17,179 nucleotides of DNA, from contig JAEMRG010000011.1 of assembly GCA_016463455.1 (NCBI GenBank), positions 1-17,179 on the forward strand, in the 5' to 3' direction. The notes under the pieces are model-generated. The model had not been told where the DNA came from, made no database searches, and was given only the letters and a program-made list of their open reading frames with translations. The DNA is from Rhodoferax sp. Its GTDB lineage: Bacteria; Pseudomonadota; Gammaproteobacteria; Burkholderiales; Burkholderiaceae_C. This document shows positions 1 to 9,663 of this stretch, in pieces. The translations under genes were made by a program, and so were the position numbers. The stretch's first letter is position 1, and the number at the start of each line of letters is the position of its first letter.

Positions 1-1
1 C

Positions 2-1069
2 GGCTTGCGCATCATCGCCACCGAGCGCCATGAGTCGCGCCGCATCGACAACCAGCTGCGCGGTCGTTCGGGACGCCAGGGAGACCCCGGCTCCTCGCGT
101 TTTTACCTGAGTCTGGATGACGCCTTGATGCGCATCTTTGCCGGCGAACGCGTCAAAGCCATCATGGACCGGCTCAATATGCCCGAGGGCGAGGCGATTG
201 AGGCGGGCATGGTGACACGCAGCATTGAAAGCGCCCAGCGCAAGGTCGAGGCGCGCAATTTCGATATGCGCAAGCAGTTGCTCGATTACGACGATGTCTC
301 CAACGACCAGCGTAAAGTCATTTACCAGCAGCGCAATGCAATTTTGGACGCGCAGGATTTGAGTGCCCAGATCGCCTCCTTGCGCCGTGGCAGCTTTGAC
401 GATCTGGTGCGCTCTTTTGTGCCTGTGGAGTCGGTGGAAGAGCAGTGGGATATTGCGGGCCTGCAACGCCAATTGGCTGACGATTGGGGCATCAGCCTGG
501 ACCTGGTCGGTCGTGTAAGCGCGGCCAGCGCGATTGGCGACGAGGATATTGTCAATTTGGTGCTGGAGGCGGCCGATGCGGCTTTTGCCGCCAAGGTGGA
601 GCATATTGGCATGAGCGGCTTTACGCAGTTTGAGCGTATGGTTTTATTGCAAACCATCGACAGCCAGTGGCGCGACCATTTGAGTTCGCTGGATTATTTG
701 CGTCAGGGTATCCATTTGCGCGGTTATGCGCAAAAGCAGCCCAAGCAGGAATACAAACGGGAAGCTTTCGAATTATTTGGTCAGATGCTGGACTCGGTGA
801 AGAACGAAGTTACCAAGATTTTGATGACCGTGCGTATCCAGTCAGCCGAGCAATTGGACGAGGCCGCCCAGGCCTTGGAAGCCAAGGGCGAGACGCTGAG
901 CAATGTCACTTATACCGCACCCACCGATACCGGCGAACCCGAAACCATTTCTTTGGCCGACCTGGGTTTGCCGCAAGCCAGCGCCGCGATACCACGCGTC
1001 GGACGCAACGAGCCTTGCCCCTGCGGCAGTGGCAAGAAATTTAAACAATGCCATGGCAGATTAGCCTAG
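2..1069 (+). CDS. secA: Protein translocase subunit SecA, C-terminal part (5' end outside the window)
   Basis: ATPase motor that drives unfolded preproteins through the SecYEG channel in the inner membrane. The window opens in frame inside the second helicase-like nucleotide-binding domain: the first residues include the motif VI stretch RIDNQLRGRSGRQGD with its arginine fingers. The helical scaffold/wing region follows, recognisable by the WRDHLSSLDYLRQGIHLRGY block at about 660-730. The protein ends in a variable linker and a zinc-binding tail, CPCGSGKKFKQCH (CxCx8CH), which binds SecB and lipid in other SecA proteins. About 355 residues are visible, roughly the last 40% of a normal SecA. 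The stop is TAG at 1067-1069. argJ starts 9 nt downstream and its likely Shine-Dalgarno (AGGG) overlaps the secA stop, so the two are probably co-transcribed. The identity is certain; only the N-terminal part is unseen. Confidence 0.98.
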   Translation, partial: GLRIIATERHESRRIDNQLRGRSGRQGDPGSSRFYLSLDDALMRIFAGERVKAIMDRLNMPEGEAIEAGMVTRSIESAQRKVEARNFDMRKQLLDYDDVSNDQRKVIYQQRNAILDAQDLSAQIASLRRGSFDDLVRSFVPVESVEEQWDIAGLQRQLADDWGISLDLVGRVSAASAIGDEDIVNLVLEAADAAFAAKVEHIGMSGFTQFERMVLLQTIDSQWRDHLSSLDYLRQGIHLRGYAQKQPKQEYKREAFELFGQMLDSVKNEVTKILMTVRIQSAEQLDEAAQALEAKGETLSNVTYTAPTDTGEPETISLADLGLPQASAAIPRVGRNEPCPCGSGKKFKQCHGRLA

Positions 1070-1078
1070 GGCCGCACC

Positions 1079-2308
1079 ATGCCTGTTGATTTAGCTCCCC
1101 CGAACCCGGCGCATTTGTTTCCCATCGCCGGCCTGCGTATTGGCGTGGTCGAGGCTGGCATTCGCAAATTAGGTCGCAAAGACCTGACGCTGTTTTTGCT
1201 CGATGCCGGCGCTAGTGTGGGTGCGGTATTTACGTCCAACCGCTTTTGCGCCGCCCCGGTGCAAATCTGCCAAAGCCATTTGGCGTCGGGCGCTGCCATC
1301 CGCGCCTTGCTGATCAACACCGGAAATGCCAATGCCGGCACCGGTGCTGATGGCCTGGCCCGAGCCCGCAGCACCTGCGACGCATTGGCCCAACGCCTGG
1401 GCGTTGATGCCGCACAAGTGCTGCCCTTTTCCACCGGCGTCATCATGGAGCCGCTGCCCGCAGAGCGCATCATTGCTGGTTTGGATGCGGCCATCGCTGC
1501 GGCCCAAGAGGACAACTGGCTGGCCGCCGCCCAGGGCATCATGACGACCGACACCGTGCCCAAGGCCTTTGGCACGCAAGTCATGGTCCAGGGCCGAACC
1601 GTCAGCATGACCGGCATCAGCAAGGGCGCAGGCATGATCCGGCCCAATATGGCGACCATGTTGGGCTATATCGCTACCGATGCTTGCGTGGCGCCCAACT
1701 TGCTGCAGCCGCTGGCCAAAGCGCTGGCCCAAGCCAGCTTTAACCGCATTACGGTCGATGGCGATACCTCGACCAATGACTCCCTGGTGCTGGTGGCCAC
1801 GCACAAGGCGGGGCATGCAACCATTAGCGCCTTGGACAGCCCCGAAGGCCAGGCTTTGTACCAAGGCTTGCTCAAGGTGGCTTTGCAATTGGCGCAGGCC
1901 ATTGTGCGTGATGGCGAAGGGGCGACCAAATTTATTAGCGTGCAGGTGGACGGTGGCGCCACCGCCGAGGAATGCAGTCTTGTCGCCTATGCCATAGCGC
2001 ATTCGCCTTTGGTGAAAACCGCGTTTTTTGCCAGCGACCCTAACTTGGGCCGCATTTTGGCGGCGGTCGGCTATGCCGGTATCACCGACCTGGACACCGA
2101 GGGCATCGAGCTGTATTTGGACGATGTACATGTCGCGACCCGTGGCGGGCGCAACCCGGCCTACCAAGAAGCCGATGGCCAGCGCGTGATGCAGCAAAGT
2201 GAAATTTTGGTGCGCGTGGCATTGGGTCGCGGCCAGGCCAGTCATACGGTCTGGACCTGTGACCTGAGCCATGAATACGTCAGCATCAACGCAGATTACC
2301 GGTCTTAA
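1079..2308 (+). CDS. argJ: Bifunctional glutamate N-acetyltransferase / amino-acid N-acetyltransferase ArgJ
   Basis: Transfers the acetyl group from N-acetylornithine to glutamate, recycling acetyl in the arginine pathway. Bifunctional versions also make N-acetylglutamate from acetyl-CoA, and the sequence alone does not decide which type this is. The 409-residue length is typical. The self-cleavage signature KGAGMIRPNMATMLG is at residues 182-196, with Thr193 as the expected nucleophile formed by cleavage between Ala192 and Thr193, giving alpha and beta chains. The N-terminal TSNRFCAAPV and INTGNANAGTG blocks and the C-terminal DLSHEYVSINADYRS ending are hallmarks of the family. The ATG at 1079 is preceded by AGGG at a suitable distance. 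It lies 9 nt after secA and 13 nt before the next gene. A long antisense frame across the gene is a codon-bias shadow. Confidence 0.97.
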   Translation: MPVDLAPPNPAHLFPIAGLRIGVVEAGIRKLGRKDLTLFLLDAGASVGAVFTSNRFCAAPVQICQSHLASGAAIRALLINTGNANAGTGADGLARARSTCDALAQRLGVDAAQVLPFSTGVIMEPLPAERIIAGLDAAIAAAQEDNWLAAAQGIMTTDTVPKAFGTQVMVQGRTVSMTGISKGAGMIRPNMATMLGYIATDACVAPNLLQPLAKALAQASFNRITVDGDTSTNDSLVLVATHKAGHATISALDSPEGQALYQGLLKVALQLAQAIVRDGEGATKFISVQVDGGATAEECSLVAYAIAHSPLVKTAFFASDPNLGRILAAVGYAGITDLDTEGIELYLDDVHVATRGGRNPAYQEADGQRVMQQSEILVRVALGRGQASHTVWTCDLSHEYVSINADYRS

Positions 2309-2321
2309 GAAAGCCGCAACC

Positions 2322-3212
2322 ATGCAAGATCAGCAGCTTTTGGGGCCGTTTTTGGCGCGTGCCGAGCGCTTTATGGACCGGGTGGAGGCAGCGCTGCGTC
2401 TGGATATTGAGCAGCCCGATTGGGCTAGTGCCATAGCCTTTCGCTACCGTAAGCGGGTCTCAGGCCAGGGCTATATCAGCGCGGTGCGCCAGGTCGGGGC
2501 GATGCGCCTGGACGACCTCAAAGAAATCGACATCCAGAAAGAAAAAATCCGCCGCAACACCGAGCAGTTTGTCCAGGGTAAAACAGCCAATAACGTACTG
2601 CTCACCGGCGCACGCGGCACTGGCAAGTCCTCGCTGGTGCGCGCCTGCCTCAATACCTACAGCGGCCAGGGCTTGCGCCTGATTGAAGTGGATAAGGCCG
2701 ATTTGATGGATCTGCCGGACATGGTGGATATCCTGGCGCAGCGCACTGAAAAATTTATCGTGTTTTGCGACGATTTAAGCTTTGACCAAGGCGAGGTCGG
2801 TTACAAAGCGCTGAAATCCGTGCTCGACGGGTCGGTGTCGGAAACCTCGGCCAACGTCTTGATTTATGCCACCAGCAACCGGCGCCATTTGCTGCCCGAG
2901 TACATGGCCGAAAACCTGACGTATCAGCATACCGAAAGCGGCGAAGTGCACCCGGGCGAGGTGGTGGAAGAAAAAATATCCCTGTCGGAACGCTTTGGCT
3001 TGTGGGTCAGTTTTTACCCGTTCACGCAAGATGAATACCTCACCATCGTGGCCCAATGGCTGGATGCCCTGGCTGTCGACACAGCGCGGCGCAGCCACTG
3101 GCGCGAAGAAGCCTTGATCTGGGCGCTAGAGCGCGCCTCGCGCAGCGGTCGCGTGGCCTGGCAATTTGCCAAAGACTTCGCCGGCCGGCAGGACCCGGGC
3201 GCAGCGGCATGA
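2322..3212 (+). CDS. DUF815-type AAA+ ATPase
   Basis: A predicted P-loop ATPase of 296 residues whose cellular role is not established. A conserved N-terminal region (about 1-85) precedes the ATPase core. Walker A is GARGTGKS (residues 96-103), Walker B is FIVFCDDLSF (145-154, Asp150/Asp151), and a sensor-1-like Asn is in YATSNRRHL (Asn186). A SLSERFGLWVSFYPF stretch (221-235) fits the AAA+ arginine-finger region. This matches the DUF815 family, whose members often sit beside mutT in Burkholderiales. An in-frame ATG at 2271 would overlap the argJ end, but the ATG at 2322 lies just past the argJ stop, starts the conserved part and has a purine-rich AAGAAAG upstream. The stop overlaps the mutT start as ATGA (3209-3212), which suggests coupled translation. 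No membrane segment is visible, so it is probably cytoplasmic. Confidence 0.9.
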   Translation: MQDQQLLGPFLARAERFMDRVEAALRLDIEQPDWASAIAFRYRKRVSGQGYISAVRQVGAMRLDDLKEIDIQKEKIRRNTEQFVQGKTANNVLLTGARGTGKSSLVRACLNTYSGQGLRLIEVDKADLMDLPDMVDILAQRTEKFIVFCDDLSFDQGEVGYKALKSVLDGSVSETSANVLIYATSNRRHLLPEYMAENLTYQHTESGEVHPGEVVEEKISLSERFGLWVSFYPFTQDEYLTIVAQWLDALAVDTARRSHWREEALIWALERASRSGRVAWQFAKDFAGRQDPGAAA

Positions 3213-3679
3213 GCCAGGTGCCGGTGGACCGGGTGGCCGATGGCCATGTGGCCCGCAGCGGCGGCACGCAGCGGCCCTTGACCGAAGTGGCGGTGGGTGT
3301 TTTGCTGCAGGCGAATGGCAAATTTTTGATGACTTCTCGTCCGGTGGGTAAGGCCTACGCGGGCTACTGGGAGTTTCCGGGTGGCAAGGTGGAGCCGCAA
3401 GAGTCGCTGGAGCAGGCCTTGACGCGCGAGTTATATGAAGAGTTAGGCGTCCAGGTGCTGCACTGCCAAGCTTGGCAGGTGCAGGTGGTGGACTATCCAC
3501 ACGCCCTGGTGCGCCTGCATTTTTTCAAGGTGCTGGACTGGTCTGGAGCATTGGTGATGCGCGAGGGGCAGCATGCACAATGGCAGGAATTGCCCGTCCA
3601 AGTGGAACCCGTGTTACCCGGCGCCTTGCCGGTTTTGGCCTGGTTGGCCGATGAACACGGGGCCGGGCAGGCGCTTTAA
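3209..3679 (+). CDS. mutT: MutT-like Nudix hydrolase (8-oxo-dGTP diphosphatase type)
   Basis: A single-domain Nudix hydrolase of 156 residues. MutT proteins convert 8-oxo-dGTP to the monophosphate and so prevent A:T to C:G transversions. The Nudix box is complete at residues 59-81: G59, E65, R73-E74, E77-E78 and G80 in the pattern GX5EX7REUXEEXGU. The preceding GYWEFPGGK is the usual lead-in of true MutT proteins. The frame is open further upstream, but ATG at 3209 overlaps the ATPase stop as ATGA and gives the expected family length with a short (about 20-residue) extra N-terminus. In E. coli mutT also follows secA and faces yacG, which supports the assignment. The gene converges on yacG with only 11 nt between the stops. 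Substrate specificity cannot be proven from sequence, as other Nudix enzymes share the box. Confidence 0.92.
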   Translation: MSQVPVDRVADGHVARSGGTQRPLTEVAVGVLLQANGKFLMTSRPVGKAYAGYWEFPGGKVEPQESLEQALTRELYEELGVQVLHCQAWQVQVVDYPHALVRLHFFKVLDWSGALVMREGQHAQWQELPVQVEPVLPGALPVLAWLADEHGAGQAL

Positions 3680-3690
3680 ACGAGGCTGCC

Positions 3691-3897
3691 TTATTGCAGC
3701 TGCCGCGATGGGCTGTCGTCCTCGAACTGCTCTGGCGCTGGCACCCTAAAGGACTCGCTTGCCCACGCCCCCAGGTCTAGATTTTTGCAGCGCTCGCCGC
3801 AAAACGGGCGGTAGGAATTGCGCGGCGCATACACGCTATCGCCTTTGCACTGCGGACAAGTGACGATTTTTTCCGGCGCCGAAGGGCTGTCTGACAT
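3691..3897 (-). CDS. yacG: DNA gyrase inhibitor YacG (zinc-binding)
   Basis: Small zinc protein of 68 residues. In E. coli YacG binds GyrB and inhibits DNA gyrase by blocking DNA binding. The four zinc ligands are present as Cys14-x2-Cys17 and Cys33-x3-Cys37, followed by the family motif KNLDLGAWASESFRVP (residues 38-53) and a short acidic tail. The start is ATG at 3897, 16 nt after the zapD stop, making it the last gene of the long minus-strand run. It converges on mutT. The coaE-zapD-yacG order matches that of other proteobacteria. Confidence 0.95.
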   Translation of the reverse strand: MSDSPSAPEKIVTCPQCKGDSVYAPRNSYRPFCGERCKNLDLGAWASESFRVPAPEQFEDDSPSRQLQ

Positions 3898-3913
3898 GGC
3901 AGGCTGCCTGCGC

Positions 3914-4669
3914 TCAGGCGCACAGGGTCAGGTCAAAAGGGGTGTCGGCGCTATTGCTGTAAAGCTTGCCATCGGCTTCGTGGCGTACAAAGCGGATGGA
4001 GGCCACCAGACGGTTAGCGCTGATTTCGGGGATGGCGCCCAAATGGGGGTCTAGCGACAGGCGCAGCAGCTGAAAGGTGCGGCCTTGCGGCAGGTTTTGC
4101 TGGAACTGTCCGCTAAGCGCCACCATTTTTTGCGGGGCGCCCGAGTCACGCAGCAGGCCCAGTAGCAAGTGGATGCCGTTGAACAAAGGCACCATGCTGG
4201 AAATCCATTCGCGCAAGTCGTTCTGGCGGCGCTGGTCATCCAATTTTTGCCAAGCGTAATAGGCGGGCAAGTCAAATTCGCAGGTGCCACCCGGGATGCT
4301 GGTGCGGCTGCGCAGGCTTTTGAGCCAGTCGTTTTCACCCAGTTCGTGGCCTAATTTACCCGATGCACTGGTCAGCGCGACAAAACATTCTTCGAGTTGC
4401 GCCAGCAGTCGCTCCAGCACTTCGGTGGCAATGGCCGGGTTTCCACGGTAGGCCAGCATGGTCTGGCGCTGGCGGTCCAGGTCTTTGAGGACGTCAGTTT
4501 TCAAGTCAGCGCGTGCGCCGACATTGAGAATTTCAAACAGGGTGATCAGCGCGAAATGGTGGTCCAGGGCGTCCAGGCGCTCCTGCAGCGTAAAGAGCCG
4601 CGAAAACAGGTGCTCCAAACGCAAATAGGTGCGAATTTTTTCGTTAAACGGATATTCGTACAGGATCAC
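3914..4669 (-). CDS. zapD: Cell division protein ZapD (FtsZ-associated)
   Basis: Cytoplasmic protein that cross-links FtsZ filaments at the division ring. It has 251 residues, close to the 247 of E. coli ZapD. The N-terminal block YEYPFNEKIRTYLRLEHLF (residues 4-22) and the C-terminal VRHEADGK...TPFDLTLCA ending are characteristic. The start is GTG at 4669-4667, which overlaps the coaE stop TGA (4668-4666) as GTGA. The protein aligns with the family from the first residues, so this start is favoured even though GTG is less common. yacG follows after 16 nt. The overlap implies translation coupled to coaE, tying division-ring assembly to a housekeeping operon. Confidence 0.95.
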   Translation of the reverse strand: MILYEYPFNEKIRTYLRLEHLFSRLFTLQERLDALDHHFALITLFEILNVGARADLKTDVLKDLDRQRQTMLAYRGNPAIATEVLERLLAQLEECFVALTSASGKLGHELGENDWLKSLRSRTSIPGGTCEFDLPAYYAWQKLDDQRRQNDLREWISSMVPLFNGIHLLLGLLRDSGAPQKMVALSGQFQQNLPQGRTFQLLRLSLDPHLGAIPEISANRLVASIRFVRHEADGKLYSNSADTPFDLTLCA

Positions 4670-5307
4670 GCGCTATTTTTCCAGTGGCGGGATGATAGCT
4701 CCAAGAAGGGGAATATTGCGCGCAAGCGCTGGTCAATCTCATCAATTGTCACGGATTCGTTGAATAAAACAAAGTCGGCGCATTGCAGCCGGGCGACCCG
4801 ACTGCTTTGTGCCGCCATGATTTTTTGCACGCTATCGGGCGTCAAGCCGCTGCGCTGTAGGACCCGGTCTATTTGGGTTTGCGCTTGGCAGTCAATGACT
4901 AGCACTCTGTCAAGTACCGGGCGCCAGCGCTTGGACTCCACTAACAGCGGAATGTCAAAAGCGATGCAGGGCGGCGACGAGGCCTGCGCCTGGGCAGCCT
5001 GACGTTCAATTTCGGCTGCAATTAGGGGGTGCAACAGGGCTTGGAGTTGGGCGCGCGCCTGCGCGTCGTCAAAAACCAGGGTGCGCATGGCGTCGCGGTT
5101 CAATAGGCCTGGCGCTTCAAACACCGCTTCGCCAAATAGCTGGGCAATGGCGGGCAGGGCGGCTCCGCCGGGCGCGGTGCAGGCGCGGGAGATCGCGTCC
5201 GCATCGATAAGGGGAATACCTTTTTTCGCCAGCAGCCCGCAGACCGTGCTTTTACCGCTGCCGATACCGCCCGTAACACCCAAACGCATTGCCCTTGTGC
5301 TGCTCAT
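4666..5307 (-). CDS. coaE: Dephospho-CoA kinase CoaE
   Basis: Phosphorylates the 3'-hydroxyl of dephospho-CoA with ATP, the last step of coenzyme A synthesis. The product is 213 residues. The P-loop is GGIGSGKST (residues 13-21). IPLIDADAISR follows it, and the LLHP and FDIPLLVES blocks of the family come later. The frame stays open upstream to about 5613, but that part only reads through pilD in another frame. ATG at 5307 overlaps the pilD stop as ATGA, and the family-conserved sequence starts at Met7 (5289), so either Met1 or Met7 could be used. Its stop overlaps the zapD GTG. The conserved position between pilD and zapD supports the call. Confidence 0.95.
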   Translation of the reverse strand: MSSTRAMRLGVTGGIGSGKSTVCGLLAKKGIPLIDADAISRACTAPGGAALPAIAQLFGEAVFEAPGLLNRDAMRTLVFDDAQARAQLQALLHPLIAAEIERQAAQAQASSPPCIAFDIPLLVESKRWRPVLDRVLVIDCQAQTQIDRVLQRSGLTPDSVQKIMAAQSSRVARLQCADFVLFNESVTIDEIDQRLRAIFPFLELSSRHWKNSA

Positions 5308-6146
5308 GGCACGCGCAGTGTGAAGCCCAAGGGATTGGCGAACAGGCATGCCAAGCCTGCGCCCACCAGAAAAGGACCGAAGGGCAATACACCGCCCTCG
5401 CGTAAACCTTGCTTGAGTTTGAGCACCATGCCCACGACAGCGCCCATGACGGAGGACATCAGAATGATGGGAACCAGGGCCTGCCAGCCAAACCAGGCGC
5501 CCAGGCAGGCCAGCAGCTTGAAATCGCCATAACCCATACCTTCTTTTCCGGTCACGATTTTGAAAACCCAATAGACCGACCACAGACTGAGGTAACCGGC
5601 CACTGCGCCCCAAAGCGCTTGGTCCAAGCTAACGCCCGTCCATTGCAAGTTGGCGCCGATGAGCCCAAGCCATAGCAAGGGCAGCACGATGACATCGGGC
5701 AACAGGGTGCTGTCCCAATCGATGAGTGCCAGACTCAGCATGCCTGCCATCCAGGCGCACCAGGCCATCGCGGCCGGCCCCAGGCCCCAGCGCCAGCCGC
5801 AAAAGGCAAACAGCAGCGCGGTGCCTAGCTCCACCATCGGGTAGCGCAGACCGATGCTTGCTTGGCAATGCCGGCAACGGCCGCGCAGCAAGCCATAGCT
5901 AAGGAGTGGGATGTTGTCGTACCAGGCAATGCCGGCAGCACAATGCGGGCAAGTGGAACGCGGCACCGCGAGGTTAAATGGCTCCACAGGCGGCGCTGCT
6001 TGACCCGAAGCCTGCGCACTATCGGCCGCCCATTGGCGTTCCATCATTTTGGGTAATCGGTAGATGACGACGTTGAGAAAACTACCTACCAGCAAGCCCA
6101 GTAAAGCTAGCAAGACGACAGCCTGGTCTGCGAGGGTGGACTGCAT
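5304..6146 (-). CDS. pilD: Prepilin peptidase / N-methyltransferase PilD
   Basis: Inner-membrane aspartic protease that cleaves the leader of type IV prepilins and pseudopilins and N-methylates the new N-terminus. It has 280 residues. The N-terminal hydrophobic segment ends in GSFLNVVIYRLP. A cytoplasmic zinc domain carries Cys66-x2-Cys69 and Cys91-x2-Cys94, which bifunctional members have. The catalytic aspartates are expected in LIDWDSTLLPD (residues 141-151) and in the GYGDFKL motif (Asp208). Several further hydrophobic segments fill the C-terminal half. The ATG overlaps the pilC stop by one base (TGATG) and the stop overlaps the coaE start (ATGA). It would serve any pilin encoded elsewhere and possibly a type II secretion system; no pilin gene is in the window. 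Confidence 0.96.
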   Translation of the reverse strand: MQSTLADQAVVLLALLGLLVGSFLNVVIYRLPKMMERQWAADSAQASGQAAPPVEPFNLAVPRSTCPHCAAGIAWYDNIPLLSYGLLRGRCRHCQASIGLRYPMVELGTALLFAFCGWRWGLGPAAMAWCAWMAGMLSLALIDWDSTLLPDVIVLPLLWLGLIGANLQWTGVSLDQALWGAVAGYLSLWSVYWVFKIVTGKEGMGYGDFKLLACLGAWFGWQALVPIILMSSVMGAVVGMVLKLKQGLREGGVLPFGPFLVGAGLACLFANPLGFTLRVP

Positions 6147-7378
6147 CAGAGCGCCTGTCCGATATTGAAAATCGGCAGGTACAAAGCCACGACCAGCCCG
6201 CCAATAAGGGTTCCGAGGAAGACGATGATGAAGGGCTCCATCAAGCTGGAGATGCCTGCAAGCGTCGCGTCCACCTCGGACTCAAAGAAATCAGCCGCTT
6301 TACCCAGCATGAAGTCAATGGAGCCGGACTCCTCGCCAATTACGCACATTTGCAGCACCATGGGAGGGAACAAGTTGGATTGGGTCATGGCTGCGGTCAG
6401 GGATACCCCCGAGGATACTTGCTGGCCAATCCGCGCGGTGGCATCCAGGTAAACCCTGTTGCCGCAGGCGCCGCCGACGGACTGCAGCGCCTCGACCAAG
6501 GGCACGCCCGCTGCGAACAGGGTCGCTAGCGTGCGGGTCCAGCGTGCAATACAGGATTTGCGGATGACATTGCCAAACACAGGCAACTTGAGTAACAGCC
6601 GGTCGCGCTGGTCCTGCAGTTTTTCACTGTTGCGAATGGCGCGGGCGAGAAAAAACCATCCGCCCAGCAAGCCGCCGAAAATCAGCAACCCGTAACGGAC
6701 GAAAAACTCGCTGAGGGCAATGACCATCAGCGTAGGGCCTGGTAACTCGCTGCCCAAGGATGCGAAAACTTGCTTGAACGCGGGCACGACAAAGAGCATG
6801 ACGACGGCCACCACGGTAGCTGCGACCGCCAGCACGGCAATCGGGTAGGTGAGGGCGGACTTGATCTTGGCCTTGAGGACCTCGGTTTTTTCCATGTACA
6901 GCGCCAGGCGGTCGAGCAAGCTGTCCAAAATACCTGCGGATTCACCGGCAGCGACCAAATTGCAATAGAGCGCATCAAATTGCCGGGGGTGCCTGCGAAA
7001 CGCCGCGCAGAGAGATGAGCCGGTCTCGACGTCGCTGCGGATGGCGTTCACCATACGACCCATGGAGGGGTTGCTGCTGCTCTGAGCGACGATCGCAAAT
7101 GACTGTAGCAGCGGGATGCCGGATTGGATCATCGTGGAGAGCTGGCGCGTAAAGAGGGCTATCTCCTTCGCTTGGATGCGCTGTGCCCTATAAAAAAGCG
7201 GCTTGGATACGGCGCTGGGCCGAATGCCCTGTTTGCGCAATGCCGCCCGCGCGGCCGCTTTGCTAATGGCGCGTAACTCGCCTTGCAGGTACTGACCCCT
7301 GCGGTCCACCCCTTTCCATTTGAATACCGTGTCTAGGGCAACTGTGTTGGCGGCGCCTGACGCTCTTTGTATTGGCAT
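6146..7378 (-). CDS. pilC: Type IV pilus inner-membrane platform protein PilC
   Basis: Polytopic inner-membrane protein on which the PilB and PilT motors act during pilus extension and retraction. It has 410 residues. There are two T2SSF (GspF) domains, roughly residues 73-197 and 276-398. Each starts with a matching block (ALFTRQLSTMIQSGIPLLQS and RTLATLFAAGVPLVEALQS) and contains a GE-S-G turn (AAGESAG, IGEESGS). Membrane segments are evident near 177-199, 228-246 and 378-402. The ATG at 7378 has a good Shine-Dalgarno, AAGGGAGA (7393-7386), 7 nt upstream. This is one of only two non-overlapping junctions in the run: 18 nt separate it from pilB, so pilC has its own strong ribosome binding site. 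The stop overlaps the pilD ATG by one base. Confidence 0.96.
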   Translation of the reverse strand: MPIQRASGAANTVALDTVFKWKGVDRRGQYLQGELRAISKAAARAALRKQGIRPSAVSKPLFYRAQRIQAKEIALFTRQLSTMIQSGIPLLQSFAIVAQSSSNPSMGRMVNAIRSDVETGSSLCAAFRRHPRQFDALYCNLVAAGESAGILDSLLDRLALYMEKTEVLKAKIKSALTYPIAVLAVAATVVAVVMLFVVPAFKQVFASLGSELPGPTLMVIALSEFFVRYGLLIFGGLLGGWFFLARAIRNSEKLQDQRDRLLLKLPVFGNVIRKSCIARWTRTLATLFAAGVPLVEALQSVGGACGNRVYLDATARIGQQVSSGVSLTAAMTQSNLFPPMVLQMCVIGEESGSIDFMLGKAADFFESEVDATLAGISSLMEPFIIVFLGTLIGGLVVALYLPIFNIGQAL

Positions 7379-7396
7379 TTGTAGGTCTCCCTTCTA

Positions 7397-9126
<1,730 letters not shown>

Positions 9127-9130
<4 letters not shown>

Positions 9131-9663
9131 AGCTGGTTCAAGCTTAAGCCCTTAGCGTCTTTGTCTGAAACCAAAGGGGGCGTGTCGTCCAATGGCCAGT
9201 CAATTCCCACTATCGGGTCGTTCCAAGCCAAGCAGCGCTCGGACGCGGGGTGGTAATACGCGGTGGTTTTATAAAGGAAATCTGCGCTTTCAGACAGCAC
9301 CAAAAAGCCATGGGCCAAACCGGGGGGAATCCAGAGCTGGCGCTGGTTATCCACGGAGAGTTCTTCACCGATCCAGCGGCCATAGCTTGGAGAGTCGGGC
9401 CTGATATCGACCACAACGTCAAATACTGCGCCAGCCACCACACGCACTAATTTACCTTGTGGGTTTTCAGTTTGGAAGTGCATGCCACGCAGCACGTGGC
9501 GCTGCGAGCGCGAGTGGTTGTCCTGCACGAATTGCACTTGCAGGCCGGTCGCCTGGGCAAATACTTTTTCGTTATAGCTTTCCAGAAAAAAGCCGCGCGC
9601 ATCGCCAAACACCCGCGGCTCGAGGAGTAAAACGTCAGCAATGGCAGTAGGTGTCACGCGCAT
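9127..9663 (-). CDS. rfbC: dTDP-4-dehydrorhamnose 3,5-epimerase
   Basis: Third enzyme of dTDP-L-rhamnose synthesis: epimerises dTDP-4-keto-6-deoxyglucose at C3 and C5. The product is 178 residues of cupin fold, the usual length. The family motif FGDARGFFLESYNEKVF is at 19-35. The catalytic His lies in HVLRGMHFQ (His62), and PPGLAHGFLVLSE (113-125) and FLYKTTAYYHPASE (129-142) carry the active-site Tyr and the signature ending. A TTG one codon earlier (9666) is possible, but ATG at 9663 overlaps the rfbA stop by one base (TGATG) and is the natural start. The stop overlaps the proposed pilB start (TTGA). The gene is the last sugar gene before the pilus genes. The symbol rmlC is a synonym. Confidence 0.96.

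Noticed and set aside
1169..2323. Long antisense open frame (384 residues) across argJ
   Set aside because: It lies opposite a gene with clear family motifs and shows no recognisable domain. Long antisense frames arise from the codon bias of GC-rich genes.
3666..3690. Possible terminator hairpin GGCAG/CTGCC at the mutT end
   Set aside because: Only 5 bp of stem with a 15-nt loop and no T-tract; this is not enough to call.
5308..5613. N-terminal extension of coaE
   Set aside because: The extra 102 residues are pilD read in another frame. CoaE homology starts near 5289-5307 and the ATGA overlap fixes a start at 5307.
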